Below are positions 49,885 to 59,299 of a stretch of DNA of 64,000 nucleotides, piece after piece; the stretch's first letter is position 1, and the number at the start of each line of letters is the position of its first letter. Under the pieces are notes generated by a model. It worked only from the letters and a program-made list of their open reading frames with translations, searched no databases and was not told the origin of the DNA. The stretch covers positions 1,488,001 to 1,552,000 of the forward strand of contig NZ_CP014137.1 of assembly GCF_002291445.1 (NCBI RefSeq), read 5' to 3'. The stretch is from Brenneria goodwinii. Its GTDB lineage: Bacteria > Pseudomonadota > Gammaproteobacteria > Enterobacterales > Enterobacteriaceae. A program made the translations under genes and the position numbers.

Positions 49885-50786
49885 GCGATGTGACTCAACA
49901 ACCCCCGCTGCGCCGGGAAAGCTATCTGCGGGAAGTCTGGCGTAATTACCGGCGTAGCCGTATTGCCAGTCTTGCGCTGCTGGTGCTGGTTATCGCGGTG
50001 CTGATGGCGCTCTTCGCCCCGTGGATCACGCCGCAAAACCCGTTCGATCAGTCGATTCTGGAACTGGCGGACGCCCGCCTTAGCCCCGGTTCGATCGGCA
50101 CTGGCGGCTATATCCATGTGCTGGGAACGGATGCCGACGGGCGGGATCTCTACAGCGCCATCATTTACGGCATGCGTTTGAGCATGACTATCGGCCTGAT
50201 CAGCGGCCTGGCGGCGATGATTATCGGATCGTTAATCGGCCTGATGGCGGGGTTCGTCGGCGGACGCACCGAAGCGGTGCTGATGCGCATCGTCGATCTG
50301 CAACTCTCTTTCCCGCCGCTGATGTTGGCTCTGGTGCTGGTGGCGATACTGGGGCAGGGACAATTTCAGGTTATTGCGGCATTGGTGGCGGCGCAGTATG
50401 CCTACTTCGCCCGCACGGTGCATGGCGCGGCGCTTGCCGAACGCCAGAAGGAATATATCGAAGCCGCCAGCGCGGTGCCGCTGCCCGCCCGGCGCATCAT
50501 GTTCGGACATTTGCTGCCCAACGTGCTGCCGCCGCTGATTGTTGTGGCGTCGGTGCAGATCGCCAGTTCGATTGTGCTGGAGGCCACGCTCTCGTTTCTC
50601 GGCGTCGGGCTGCCGGTTACCGAACCCTCGCTGGGCGGTCTGATCTATCGCGGCTTTGAATATATGCTCAGCGGCCGTTACTGGATGAGCGTCTATCCCG
50701 GTATCACGCTGGTGATTTTGATGCTGGCGATCAATCTGGTCGGCGACCAGTTACGCGATGTCCTGAATCCGAGGTTGAATAAATGA
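49881..50786 (+). CDS. ABC importer permease, DppC type
   Basis: 301-residue permease with an N-terminal OppC segment (RESYLREVWRNYRRSRIASL), a periplasmic loop containing VLGTDADGRDLYSAIIYG, a coupling loop (EYIEAASAVPLPARRIMFGH), and VGDQLRDVLNPRL at the end. It pairs with the upstream DppB-type permease. 4-bp overlaps on both sides (ATGA) show tight coupling. Confidence 0.9.
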   Translation: MSDVTQQPPLRRESYLREVWRNYRRSRIASLALLVLVIAVLMALFAPWITPQNPFDQSILELADARLSPGSIGTGGYIHVLGTDADGRDLYSAIIYGMRLSMTIGLISGLAAMIIGSLIGLMAGFVGGRTEAVLMRIVDLQLSFPPLMLALVLVAILGQGQFQVIAALVAAQYAYFARTVHGAALAERQKEYIEAASAVPLPARRIMFGHLLPNVLPPLIVVASVQIASSIVLEATLSFLGVGLPVTEPSLGGLIYRGFEYMLSGRYWMSVYPGITLVILMLAINLVGDQLRDVLNPRLNK

Positions 50787-51808
50787 AGGCAAACACAGAA
50801 AGCCGTCGTGAAGAAGTGCTGCGTGTGAGCGGCCTGCAAACGCATTTCATCACGGAGCAAGGCGTCATCAAGGCAGTCAATGGCGTGGATTTCTCGTTAC
50901 GCCGCGGCGAGATCCTGGGGCTGGTGGGCGAATCAGGCTCCGGTAAGAGCGTCACCGGATTTTCCATTATGGGACTCATCGATCCGCCAGGGAAAATTCA
51001 CAGCGGCAGCATCCGTCTTGGCGGGACGGAACTGGTGGGATTATCGGAAAAATCGCTGCGTCCGCTGCGCGGCGTGCGGATGGCGATGATTTTTCAGGAT
51101 CCGATGATGACGCTGAACCCGGTCATGCGGGTCGCGGATCAGATGATTGAAGCGATTACGGTGCATGAGCGCGTACCGCGCAAGCAGGCGATGCTGCGGG
51201 CGCGGGCGGCGCTGGTTAAAGCCGGTATTCCTGCGCCGGATGAACGGCTACGCGCCTATCCGCATGAATTGTCCGGCGGGATGCGTCAGCGCGTCGCCAT
51301 CGCCACCGCCATTTTGCACCGGCCTGACGTGATCATTGCCGATGAACCGACAACGGCGCTGGACGTGACGATTCAGGGGCAGATTCTGGCCGAGGTGCAG
51401 CGGCTGGCGCGGGATGAAGGCGTGGCGCTGGTCTGGATCACCCATGACCTCTCGGTGGTGGCCGGACTGGCTGACCATATCTGCGTAATGTACGCCGGTC
51501 GGGTGGTGGAATCCGGCACCACCGATCAGGTGCTGGATCATCCCGCTCACCCTTATACCCTTGGCCTGATTGAATCCCTGCCAGGACAGGGCGAGCAGGG
51601 CAAACCGTTAAAGCAGATCCCGGGGATGACGCCTTCGCTGCTGGGACTGGATGACGGCTGCGCCTTTCGCACCCGTTGCGCGTATGCCAGCGAAATATGC
51701 CAGACGCCGCCGCAGCGCCGGCGCTGGGCGGATGGCCAGACCGCGAGCTGTTTTCATCCTTGCCGTGTGACTGAACACGATGCTGCCGAACGGGAGGTCA
51801 GATCATGA
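50783..51808 (+). CDS. ABC importer ATPase, DppD type
   Basis: 341 residues. Walker A GESGSGKSVTG, signature LSGGMRQRVA, Walker B VIIADEPTTALD, then the C-terminal oligopeptide-transporter extension with a cysteine cluster (CAFRTRCAYASEIC). 4-bp overlaps upstream and downstream. Energises the importer with the DppF-type partner. Confidence 0.92.
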   Translation: MKANTESRREEVLRVSGLQTHFITEQGVIKAVNGVDFSLRRGEILGLVGESGSGKSVTGFSIMGLIDPPGKIHSGSIRLGGTELVGLSEKSLRPLRGVRMAMIFQDPMMTLNPVMRVADQMIEAITVHERVPRKQAMLRARAALVKAGIPAPDERLRAYPHELSGGMRQRVAIATAILHRPDVIIADEPTTALDVTIQGQILAEVQRLARDEGVALVWITHDLSVVAGLADHICVMYAGRVVESGTTDQVLDHPAHPYTLGLIESLPGQGEQGKPLKQIPGMTPSLLGLDDGCAFRTRCAYASEICQTPPQRRRWADGQTASCFHPCRVTEHDAAEREVRS

Positions 51809-52791
51809 ATCTGGTGGAAATGAATAACGTCGATAAACGTTTTCCGCTGCCGTTGTCGTTGGATCAGCGCATAGCCCGTCTGCTGGGACGCGAGGTTAGC
51901 ATCCCGACCGTACACGCGGTCAATGGCGTGTCGCTAAGCATTAAGCAAGGCGAAGTGCTGGGGCTGGTTGGCGAGTCCGGTTGCGGCAAGTCGACGCTGG
52001 CGCGCGTGATGGCGGGAATTCATGCCCCGACGTCGGGCAATGTGACCTACCGGGGCAAGCCGGTCGCCGTGACGCAAGGGCGCAGGGAAGTGAAGTTGAC
52101 CACGCGGGTGCAGATGATCTTCCAGGATCCCTATGCTTCGCTGAATCCGCGGCACCGCATCAACCGCATTATTGCCGAAGGACCGCTGTTTCATCAGCTG
52201 ATTACGTCGGCCGAGCAGGACGATTACGTCTGCGAAATGATGAATCAGGCGGGTATTGATCCCGCTTACCGCTTCCGTTTTCCGCATCAGTTTTCCGGCG
52301 GCCAGCGCCAGCGTATCGGTATTGCGCGCGCGCTGGCGATGCAGCCTGAATTTCTGGTGTGCGATGAGGCGGTCGCCGCGCTGGACGTGTCGATTCAGGC
52401 CCAGGTGATCAATCTGTTTATGGATCTGCGCGAACGCCTGCAACTGACCTATCTGTTCGTCAGTCACGATCTCGGCGTGGTGCGCCATCTCAGCGATCGC
52501 GTGGCCATCATGTATCTCGGCAAACTGGTGGAACTGGCGCCGGCGGAAACCATCTTTAGCCGGGCTAATCACCCTTATACCCAGGCGTTACTGGGCAACA
52601 TGCTGACGCTTAACTCCCGGCGTCAAACCTTTATCCCAATCAAGGGGGAGATCCCCTCGCCGTTGTCGCCACCCAAAGGTTGTAAGTTTCACCCCCGCTG
52701 CCCGCATGCGATGGCTTGCTGCTCTCAGGAGGAGCCGCCATTACGTGAGGTTGAGTCGGGACATTTCTCTGCTTGTCATCTTAATACTTAG
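51805..52791 (+). CDS. ABC importer ATPase, DppF type
   Basis: 328 residues. Walker A GESGCGKSTLA, signature FSGGQRQRIG, Walker B LVCDEAVAALD, oligopeptide extension with CKFHPRCPHAMACC. The Walker B region reads DEAVAALD where the DppD partner has DEPTTALD. Follows the DppD-type gene with a 4-bp overlap; the binding protein gene comes 32 bp later. Confidence 0.92.
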   Translation: MNLVEMNNVDKRFPLPLSLDQRIARLLGREVSIPTVHAVNGVSLSIKQGEVLGLVGESGCGKSTLARVMAGIHAPTSGNVTYRGKPVAVTQGRREVKLTTRVQMIFQDPYASLNPRHRINRIIAEGPLFHQLITSAEQDDYVCEMMNQAGIDPAYRFRFPHQFSGGQRQRIGIARALAMQPEFLVCDEAVAALDVSIQAQVINLFMDLRERLQLTYLFVSHDLGVVRHLSDRVAIMYLGKLVELAPAETIFSRANHPYTQALLGNMLTLNSRRQTFIPIKGEIPSPLSPPKGCKFHPRCPHAMACCSQEEPPLREVESGHFSACHLNT

Positions 52792-52823
52792 ACGGTCTCA
52801 TTTTTCATTAAGGAGTAGGCATT

Positions 52824-54407
52824 ATGGTAGGTGTGAAATCCCGGACATTGATTACCGCGTTATCGCTGGCTGTTTCCCTCGCCGTCGGCAGCGCGCAGGC
52901 ACAAGATCTGAAAATCGGCGTACGCGCCGGCCCGGAAGCGATGGATCCGCACTATATGGCGTTAGGGCATCAAATTGCCGCCATTAAAAATATTTACGAA
53001 GCGCTGGTCACGTTTGATGAAAATCTGCAAATCGCGCCGGGACTGGCGGAAAGTTGGAAACCCATTAATGACACCACCTGGGAGTTCACCCTTCGTCCTA
53101 ATGTCAAATTCCACAATGGCGAGCCGCTGACGGCGGAAGATGTGAAATTCTCGCTGGATCGCGTGCCGGGCGCCGCCGGGCCAGACGGCGGATTGGTGAT
53201 TAATACGCGCAATATTACCCACGTCGAGGTTACCGGGCCGTTGACGGTACAGGTTGCGACCAGCGTGGCCAACCCTGCGCTGCCGCAGGACCTGGCTCGG
53301 GTCAGCATCCTGCCGCATTCGATCGGCAAAGCGACGGTGGAAGATTTCAACAGCGGTAAAGCGGCGATTGGCACCGGCCCGTTCAAATTCGCCGGCTTTA
53401 AAGCCAGAACCGGCTTTGACGTCACGCGTAACGACGACTACTGGGGCGGAAAAGCGGATTGGGATAAAGTCTCCTTCACCGAAATTTCCAATGACGCCGC
53501 CCGCGTGGCCGCGCTGTTGTCCAAACGTGTGGATGTGGTGAACTACGTGCCGTTCTCCGATGTGGAGAAAATGCGCCGCAACCATGATGTCAGCGTGGTG
53601 CAGGGGCAGTCGATCTATATATTCCTGCTGTATCCGGATCAGCGCGCCCATAGCGATCTGGTGACGGACAAGGCCGGCAAGCCGCTGGACGTCAACCCGC
53701 TGAGCAAACCGCAGGTGCGAGAGGCGCTGTCGCTGGCCATCGACCGCACGGCGATTGCCGATCGCGCGTTGGAAGGCTTTGCCAAACCGGCCAATCAGTT
53801 GATTGACGATAAGTTCTTCGGCGCGCTGCCCACGCCGCCGAAACTAGAATACAACGTCGCCAAGGCGCGCCAGCTACTGGCGGATGCGGGCTATCCTGAC
53901 GGCTTCAAACTCCCATTGCACTGCACCAGCGACCGTTTCCCCGGCGATGGCGCAACCTGTACGGCGCTGGGCCAGATGTTTGCGCGGATCGGCATCGATA
54001 CGCAGGTTAACGCGCTATCGCGTACCGTGTTTGTTCCCGCCCGTACTCGCGGCGACTATATCATGACCATGGCCGGCTGGGGCTCGGTTAGCGGTGAGGC
54101 GGGTTATACGCTGTCGTCAATTGCGCACACCAATGACAAGAGCAAAGGGCTGGGGGCGTTTAACGTATCGCACGTTTCCAACCCGAAGAGCGATGAGCTG
54201 ATTGCCACCGCCATGCGTACGCTGGACAACGATCAACGTAAGCAACTGTTCCAGCAGGCGATGACCTCGACGCTGGATAACTACGACATCATTCCGGTGG
54301 TGCAACTGTCGTCGGTGTGGGCTTCCCGCGCCAATACCGTGACCTTTACGCCACGCGTGGATGAAGAAACGCTGCCGTTCTTTATCCATCCCGTCGCGAA
54401 AAAATAA
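52824..54407 (+). CDS. ABC importer periplasmic binding protein, SBP family 5
   Basis: 527 residues: signal peptide MVGVKSRTLITALSLAVSLA cleaved near SAQA-QDL, then an SBP_bac_5 fold with YEALVTFDENLQIAPGLAES, FHNGEPLTAEDVKFSLDRV and GTGPFKF. Captures the substrate in the periplasm and gives the importer its specificity. It is the last gene of the operon, after the ATPases, whereas dpp/opp operons usually place it first. Two hairpins follow. The family binds peptides, glutathione, opines, nickel-chelates or plant oligosaccharides, so the ligand cannot be named. Confidence 0.9.
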   Translation: MVGVKSRTLITALSLAVSLAVGSAQAQDLKIGVRAGPEAMDPHYMALGHQIAAIKNIYEALVTFDENLQIAPGLAESWKPINDTTWEFTLRPNVKFHNGEPLTAEDVKFSLDRVPGAAGPDGGLVINTRNITHVEVTGPLTVQVATSVANPALPQDLARVSILPHSIGKATVEDFNSGKAAIGTGPFKFAGFKARTGFDVTRNDDYWGGKADWDKVSFTEISNDAARVAALLSKRVDVVNYVPFSDVEKMRRNHDVSVVQGQSIYIFLLYPDQRAHSDLVTDKAGKPLDVNPLSKPQVREALSLAIDRTAIADRALEGFAKPANQLIDDKFFGALPTPPKLEYNVAKARQLLADAGYPDGFKLPLHCTSDRFPGDGATCTALGQMFARIGIDTQVNALSRTVFVPARTRGDYIMTMAGWGSVSGEAGYTLSSIAHTNDKSKGLGAFNVSHVSNPKSDELIATAMRTLDNDQRKQLFQQAMTSTLDNYDIIPVVQLSSVWASRANTVTFTPRVDEETLPFFIHPVAKK

Positions 54408-54417
54408 AAATGGCTCC

Positions 54418-54435
54418 GCTGCCGGTGACGGCAGC
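54418..54435 (+). terminator. First hairpin after the importer operon
   Basis: GCTGCCG (54418-54424), GTGA loop, CGGCAGC (54429-54435): a 7-bp stem 10 bp after the binding-protein stop. No T-run; it is probably an mRNA end stabiliser in front of the true terminator. Confidence 0.55.
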
Positions 54436-54447
54436 ATAATCTTTTGA

Positions 54448-54480
54448 ATAAGCGGCGCCTATGCCGCTTATCGTCCTTTT
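54448..54480 (+). terminator. Terminator of the RpiR-led operon
   Basis: ATAAGCGGC (54448-54456), 6-nt loop, GCCGCTTAT (54463-54471), then CGTCCTTTT: a 9-bp stem followed by T. Confidence 0.75.
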
Positions 54481-54653
54481 AGCTTTCATCCTATATGTTT
54501 TTTTGACTTCGTTTCCTATCCTGACATAGCGTATTTCCGGCGAATGGTGATGTGCCGCGGTGAATTCGCCGTGCCTGATGGTTTTACCCGATGGCGCGAG
54601 TTATATGATTTACATACCGATAGCCAAGGTATGACCACAAAGGAGAAGGGAGT

Positions 54654-56144
54654 ATGCGGATGGAACGCGTCAAAAAAATCGCCACCGGCAAACTGGCGGC
54701 GTTACTGGTCGTGGCGCTGTGCGGTTGTGTTCGGACATTACCGGCGGATGCGGCGACACCGGTGCAGGTTCATGGACAGTTATCCATCGCCGACGGGAAG
54801 CTGGTTGATGCCAATGGGAAGCCGGTACAGCTACGGGGGATGAGTTCACACGGTCTGCAATGGTACGGTCAATTCGTCAATAAGGATGCGATGAAATGGC
54901 TGCGGGACGACTGGGGGATCTCGGTGTTCCGGCTGGCGATGTATACGGAGGAAGAGGGGTATATTACCGACCCGTCTGTGGCCGACAAGGTGAAAGAAGC
55001 GGTGGAGGCGGCGCAGAGTCTTGGTCTTTACGTGATTATCGACTGGCATATTTTGTCCGATGGCGATCCGAATAAGCATAAAACAGCGGCCAAAGCCTTT
55101 TTTAATGAAATGGCTGAATTGTACGGTAATTCGCCGAATGTGATTTATGAGATCGCCAACGAACCGAACGGCGACGTAACCTGGAACGATCGGATCCGGC
55201 CTTATGCTTTGGCGTTGACGCAGACGATTCGGGCGAAAGATCCCGATAACCTTATTCTTGTCGGCACCGGTAGTTGGAGCCAGGATGTGCAGGATGCCGC
55301 TGACAATCCGTTGCCGGATCGGAACACGATGTATGTACTGCACTTCTATGCCGGTACGCACAAGCTGTCGTTACGCGAACGGCTTGATTATGCCCTGAAT
55401 CGGGGCGTTCCCATTTTTGTCAGCGAATGGGGAACCAGCGAGGCGGCGGGAGATAAAGGCCCTTTCCTGGCGGAATCCAGGGTTTGGCTCGATTTTCTCA
55501 ATCAGCGCGGCATCAGCTGGGTTAACTGGTCGCTGTCGGATAAGGCGGAGATTTCGTCGGCGTTGGCGCCGGGGGCGGACACGCGCGGCGGCTGGACGGA
55601 TGCGGATCTGACAACTTCGGGTAAATTCGTCAGAAAGCGGATCCGGGGTGAGGACGACACGCTAGCGACGGCGCCGGAAAATGGAACCCCGCAGGTAGCG
55701 CTGCAATACATCAATAGGAACCGCAATCCCGCCGATAATGCCATTCATCTGGCGTTCAACATTAAAAATACCGGCGGCGGCACGATCAATCTGAGCGATC
55801 TGAAAGTTCGTTACTATTTCAATGACGATGGTAAATCCAGCGACCAGCGGTATATCGATTGGGCCGATATGGGCGCCGATAAGGTTATCGCCAGCTCACA
55901 AGCGTTGCCCGACGGCAGCGTACGGGCTAACCACTATGTGGAGATAGCTTTTGGCCGCGACGCCGGGGAAATTCCGGCCGGCGCAGAGAGCGGCGAGGTG
56001 CAGGTGCGTATTCACCCGGCGGACTGGAGCAACTATGACGAAACCAATGATTATTCCTGCCTGAGCGACATCACCGTCTTTACCGACTGGGACAAGATGA
56101 CCGTGTATCATAAAGGCTCGCTGATATGGGGAACCGAGCCTTAG
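54654..56144 (+). CDS. celV: Secreted endo-1,4-beta-glucanase, GH5 + CBM3 (CelV type)
   Basis: 496 residues that hydrolyse cellulose outside the cell; in soft-rot bacteria CelV-type enzymes leave through the Out type II system. A signal region (about 1-33) contains LLVVALCGC, which could be cut by signal peptidase I at ADA-AT or, less typically, lipidated at a cysteine. The GH5 catalytic domain (about 38-330) has acid/base E170 in YEIANEPNG and nucleophile E258 in FVSEWGTS, with HFYAGTH between. A linker is followed by a CBM3 cellulose-binding domain (about 345-490; NTGGGTINLSDLKVRYYF; HPADWSNYDETNDYS). Start at ATG 54654 with GGAG 8 nt upstream. Stands alone between the importer operon and the VasX-like gene. 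Confidence 0.9.
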   Translation: MRMERVKKIATGKLAALLVVALCGCVRTLPADAATPVQVHGQLSIADGKLVDANGKPVQLRGMSSHGLQWYGQFVNKDAMKWLRDDWGISVFRLAMYTEEEGYITDPSVADKVKEAVEAAQSLGLYVIIDWHILSDGDPNKHKTAAKAFFNEMAELYGNSPNVIYEIANEPNGDVTWNDRIRPYALALTQTIRAKDPDNLILVGTGSWSQDVQDAADNPLPDRNTMYVLHFYAGTHKLSLRERLDYALNRGVPIFVSEWGTSEAAGDKGPFLAESRVWLDFLNQRGISWVNWSLSDKAEISSALAPGADTRGGWTDADLTTSGKFVRKRIRGEDDTLATAPENGTPQVALQYINRNRNPADNAIHLAFNIKNTGGGTINLSDLKVRYYFNDDGKSSDQRYIDWADMGADKVIASSQALPDGSVRANHYVEIAFGRDAGEIPAGAESGEVQVRIHPADWSNYDETNDYSCLSDITVFTDWDKMTVYHKGSLIWGTEP

Positions 56145-56494
56145 TCGCCACAGTTTATTCTTTCCATCATCAAACGGGGTCAGGCTGCGAGATCTGCCTG
56201 ATCCTTCACTTAATAATGATTATAATAAATATTATTTTGTTTTTAATTGTTTGATTTATCTTTATTTTATATTAAATAGATCGCTTGTCAGGCTGCAGTT
56301 TTTTTATGCATAATGCGCGCCATAAAATTCCTCAATGGACATGAAAAGGAAACCGTATGGAGCACAATTTCGTCACATCCAAAGGCATATTTCTCATCGT
56401 GAATGGCGCTGCCCGTCCGGTACAGGATCTGGACCGGGTGGTGGCGCAAGCGCAAATTTTTAATCAGTGAGCGGTATATAGAAAGGACTCTACC
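56145..56494. other. AT-rich region between cellulase and T6SS effector
   Basis: 350 bp. GGTCAGGCTGCGAGATCTGC...CTGATCC near 56176-56204 may form the cellulase terminator. A very AT-rich block follows (56205-56290), then a small possible ORF at 56357-56470 that lies directly before the effector. Confidence 0.5.
56357..56470 (+). CDS. Possible small ORF ahead of the effector
   Basis: 37 codons (MEHNFVTSKGIFLIVNGAAR, ending QAQIFNQ) with AAAAGGAAA about 7 nt upstream, ending 24 bp before the effector start. I recognise no family. It may be a leader peptide or the remnant of an adaptor or chaperone gene such as often precedes VasX-like effectors. Confidence 0.3.
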   Translation: MEHNFVTSKGIFLIVNGAARPVQDLDRVVAQAQIFNQ

Positions 56495-59299
56495 ATGGCT
56501 TGTAACAACGAATGTACTTCCACCGGTCTGGCAATCCTGCCGGTGCGTTATGCCGTCGTGCCTAAAACCATCTCCACCCGTTTGCCTGCCTGGGCGCAAA
56601 GCGCGCCGCTGACCGGTGTACCGCTGGAAAATGGCGACCATTACGCCTTAAGAGCGTTGCGCTACGGTTATTTGTATATTTTTTATGCCAAAGGATCTCA
56701 AGGCGTCAATGACTGGCAGTGCTACAGTATTGCGCCTGATGGGTCGCTGTGGTTACAAACCCATGCCGGCCAACCTAAAGAGAAAAAGGCGCCGTCATGT
56801 AATGTGGAACGGCATGATCCTGCAATGGTTGAATTTTTTTGTATCGCGGAGCCTGAAACGTGCGGGGATGTATGGGTCGCGTTCAGTCAATATCAATGGA
56901 GCGGCGCGACGCTGACGCGTTATCAGCAGGATGAGCGCGCGCGCAATAAGCGGATGCAGAAAATCCAGCCGTCCAGATGGATTCATCAGCCGCAACAGGC
57001 CGGCGCCACCCAGGCGACGGCGGACGCGTTGCAAAGCGTGATTGACTATCAGGATGTCAGCTCCGCCGGGTTATTGCCCAGCGTCACTTCCGCCGCATCG
57101 CAACGGGCGATAAGCGCTGCCGCCAAAGCCAATGGGCCTGCTTATAGCTACGACCAAAGAGTGCTGGAAAGTGTTTCCACGCTCTATCCCTGGGCGTTGG
57201 GGCGACAGGGTAAAAGCCGAGACACCGAGCAGAAAATGTTGCGCCGCAGCAAGAAAAAAGACGGTTCGCCCTGCGCGCCCTTATTGCTGCCCCTGTGGGA
57301 TGCCATCGGCATCGTACATGAGCTGAACGGCTGGTGTATGGATATCGCCGGGCGCCAGGCGCAATTTTCCGATGAGCGGGAATTTGAACTGAAAACCCAC
57401 AGCGACCTGCTGATGGTACAGGGTCTGGTTAGTGATGCGGCGCAGGACAGACTGGCGTCGATTCGCGACAGAAGGGCAAGCCCGGTGGACATGCTGGCGC
57501 AAACACAGGCAGAGCGTGCCGCCATTCGCACCCGTTATGCCGACCAGCCGGCGATGCGGCAACAACTGCTGTATGAATGCGACAGGGTGGATGAGTGGTA
57601 TCAGCAGAAAGTGCCGGATAGTTACATTCAACAACGCGGCCTCTTGCGTCGTAACAGCGCGGAAGATCGACGCGCGAAATTTGCCGAGCTAAAAATATCG
57701 GTGGACATATGGTTAGCGGGTAATCCGGCACGTTCGGCCGAACTGCGACATCAAAGCTGGCGGAAATATCAGTCCCGGCTGAACAACGCGCAGCGGGAAA
57801 ACTTCGTGCGCTGCGCCGATACATTCAGCGCATCGCTGAAGAAGGCGTTTGATGAGCGGGCGGTAAATATTCTGCACTGGCTGGAAGCGGAGTTATTTAT
57901 CGTTACGTTGCAGGATTATAAGACGACGGAATTTCTCGATAATTTTAACTATTGCCATATCGTCAGCGTGGCCTTGTACGGTATCGGCAACGTCCCGCAG
58001 GGGCAGGCGTTGATTGAGCGTTGGGTTGATGAGCAAAGCACCGGCAGCGACGCCAATCTGATCTGGAACCAGGTCGCCGGCAATAATCCGCTGATAAAAG
58101 ATGAGCTTGAAGCTCTGCTGGCCTCGGCGAAGAACGCCAAAGACGACCCGGCACCGACCACGCTGGCGGCGTTGAATGCCGCGCTGGCGAAATCCAGCGA
58201 TCTGAAAAATTTTTCCGACTTTGTCTCCAACTCACTGAAAGCGTCCGCCAAAAATATGACGGATAATCCCGACTGGATAAACCGGCAATTTAGAAAGGCG
58301 GATCTGTTTATGGCCTCGGTGGGCGATCGCATCTTTAACGTTACCCGCCTGGGGGGGCATATTGATAATCATGTCACGATGATTTACAAGACCATTTTTT
58401 CCGTCAGGGCCGGGGTGCCGCTGGAGCATACGCTGAGACTCTTCGAGGTTCAGTTGCAGGAGATGCCGCACCTGCGCCGGCAAATTTTGCAGGATCTGAG
58501 AAATAGCCAGGAATTTTTGCCGGAGGGCGGCGAGAGATTAAAGAAATATAAAGATCTGAACGATGCTTGGGGAAAATTCGCGGATACGGATGAGGGCAAA
58601 AACACCCTGAAAGTATCGCGCGTCGGACTGCTGATGCTGTTTTTCAATGCGCTGGACGTCGGCTATCTATACAGCCAGCTTAAGCAGGATGACTGGAAAA
58701 GCCAGGCGGCGCTGGCGGCCAGCGGGCTAAGCATGATGTCGGTGATCAGCGACCTGCTGTTGCCGGCGCTGGAAAAAGGGGAAAAGGCGGCCAAAGTCAC
58801 TATCGAGAGTATGAAGTTATTCGGCGCTTTTGTCGGCTGTGCCGCATCGGTATTGACCGCGGTACTTGACGGTATGAATTTGGGAAAATCATATAATCAA
58901 AATCGTTTTGGTATGGCGTGCTTCTATTTTGTCAAGGGGGTGGTGGATGGCGCGGGGGCGTTAAAATATCTGGGAACGTTTCTTTCCGCCGCCGGCGAAC
59001 TGGCTTCTATTTACGGGCGCAGAGAGAGAATGCTGGGGTTTGCCGATACTTTGTCAAGATACGGTAAAAAAATCGCCGGCAAGTTTATGACGCGTACCGG
59101 CGCGCTGCGATTGTTGGGAAAACTAGCCTCCTGGCAGGCGCAGGCAGGACTGATGTTATTGCAGGTTATCGTGACGCTGTTTTCTGATGATGAGTTGCAG
59201 GCCTGGTGCACCCAGTGCCATTTTGGTCAAAAACCGGCATTTGCCGGCTATGACGAGCAGTTGGTTAATCTGGAAAAGGCGTTAAAGGAAATCCTATGA
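56495..59299 (+). CDS. VasX-like T6SS effector (BTH_I2691 family), probable membrane-pore former
   Basis: 934 residues from the ATG at 56495, with AAAGGA upstream. The N-terminus (MACNNECTSTGLAILPVRYA, then HYALRALRYGYLYIFY) is that of the VasX N-terminal domain, which directs loading on the T6SS tip. The central part is long and helical. The last quarter has hydrophobic stretches at about 708-725, 775-795, 808-835 and 885-897, as expected for a colicin-like pore module. VasX of Vibrio cholerae permeabilises target membranes. No vgrG, hcp or adaptor gene lies in the window, so this is an orphan effector locus. Its stop overlaps the next gene by 4 bp (ATGA), a typical effector-immunity coupling. 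Confidence 0.82.
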   Translation: MACNNECTSTGLAILPVRYAVVPKTISTRLPAWAQSAPLTGVPLENGDHYALRALRYGYLYIFYAKGSQGVNDWQCYSIAPDGSLWLQTHAGQPKEKKAPSCNVERHDPAMVEFFCIAEPETCGDVWVAFSQYQWSGATLTRYQQDERARNKRMQKIQPSRWIHQPQQAGATQATADALQSVIDYQDVSSAGLLPSVTSAASQRAISAAAKANGPAYSYDQRVLESVSTLYPWALGRQGKSRDTEQKMLRRSKKKDGSPCAPLLLPLWDAIGIVHELNGWCMDIAGRQAQFSDEREFELKTHSDLLMVQGLVSDAAQDRLASIRDRRASPVDMLAQTQAERAAIRTRYADQPAMRQQLLYECDRVDEWYQQKVPDSYIQQRGLLRRNSAEDRRAKFAELKISVDIWLAGNPARSAELRHQSWRKYQSRLNNAQRENFVRCADTFSASLKKAFDERAVNILHWLEAELFIVTLQDYKTTEFLDNFNYCHIVSVALYGIGNVPQGQALIERWVDEQSTGSDANLIWNQVAGNNPLIKDELEALLASAKNAKDDPAPTTLAALNAALAKSSDLKNFSDFVSNSLKASAKNMTDNPDWINRQFRKADLFMASVGDRIFNVTRLGGHIDNHVTMIYKTIFSVRAGVPLEHTLRLFEVQLQEMPHLRRQILQDLRNSQEFLPEGGERLKKYKDLNDAWGKFADTDEGKNTLKVSRVGLLMLFFNALDVGYLYSQLKQDDWKSQAALAASGLSMMSVISDLLLPALEKGEKAAKVTIESMKLFGAFVGCAASVLTAVLDGMNLGKSYNQNRFGMACFYFVKGVVDGAGALKYLGTFLSAAGELASIYGRRERMLGFADTLSRYGKKIAGKFMTRTGALRLLGKLASWQAQAGLMLLQVIVTLFSDDELQAWCTQCHFGQKPAFAGYDEQLVNLEKALKEIL

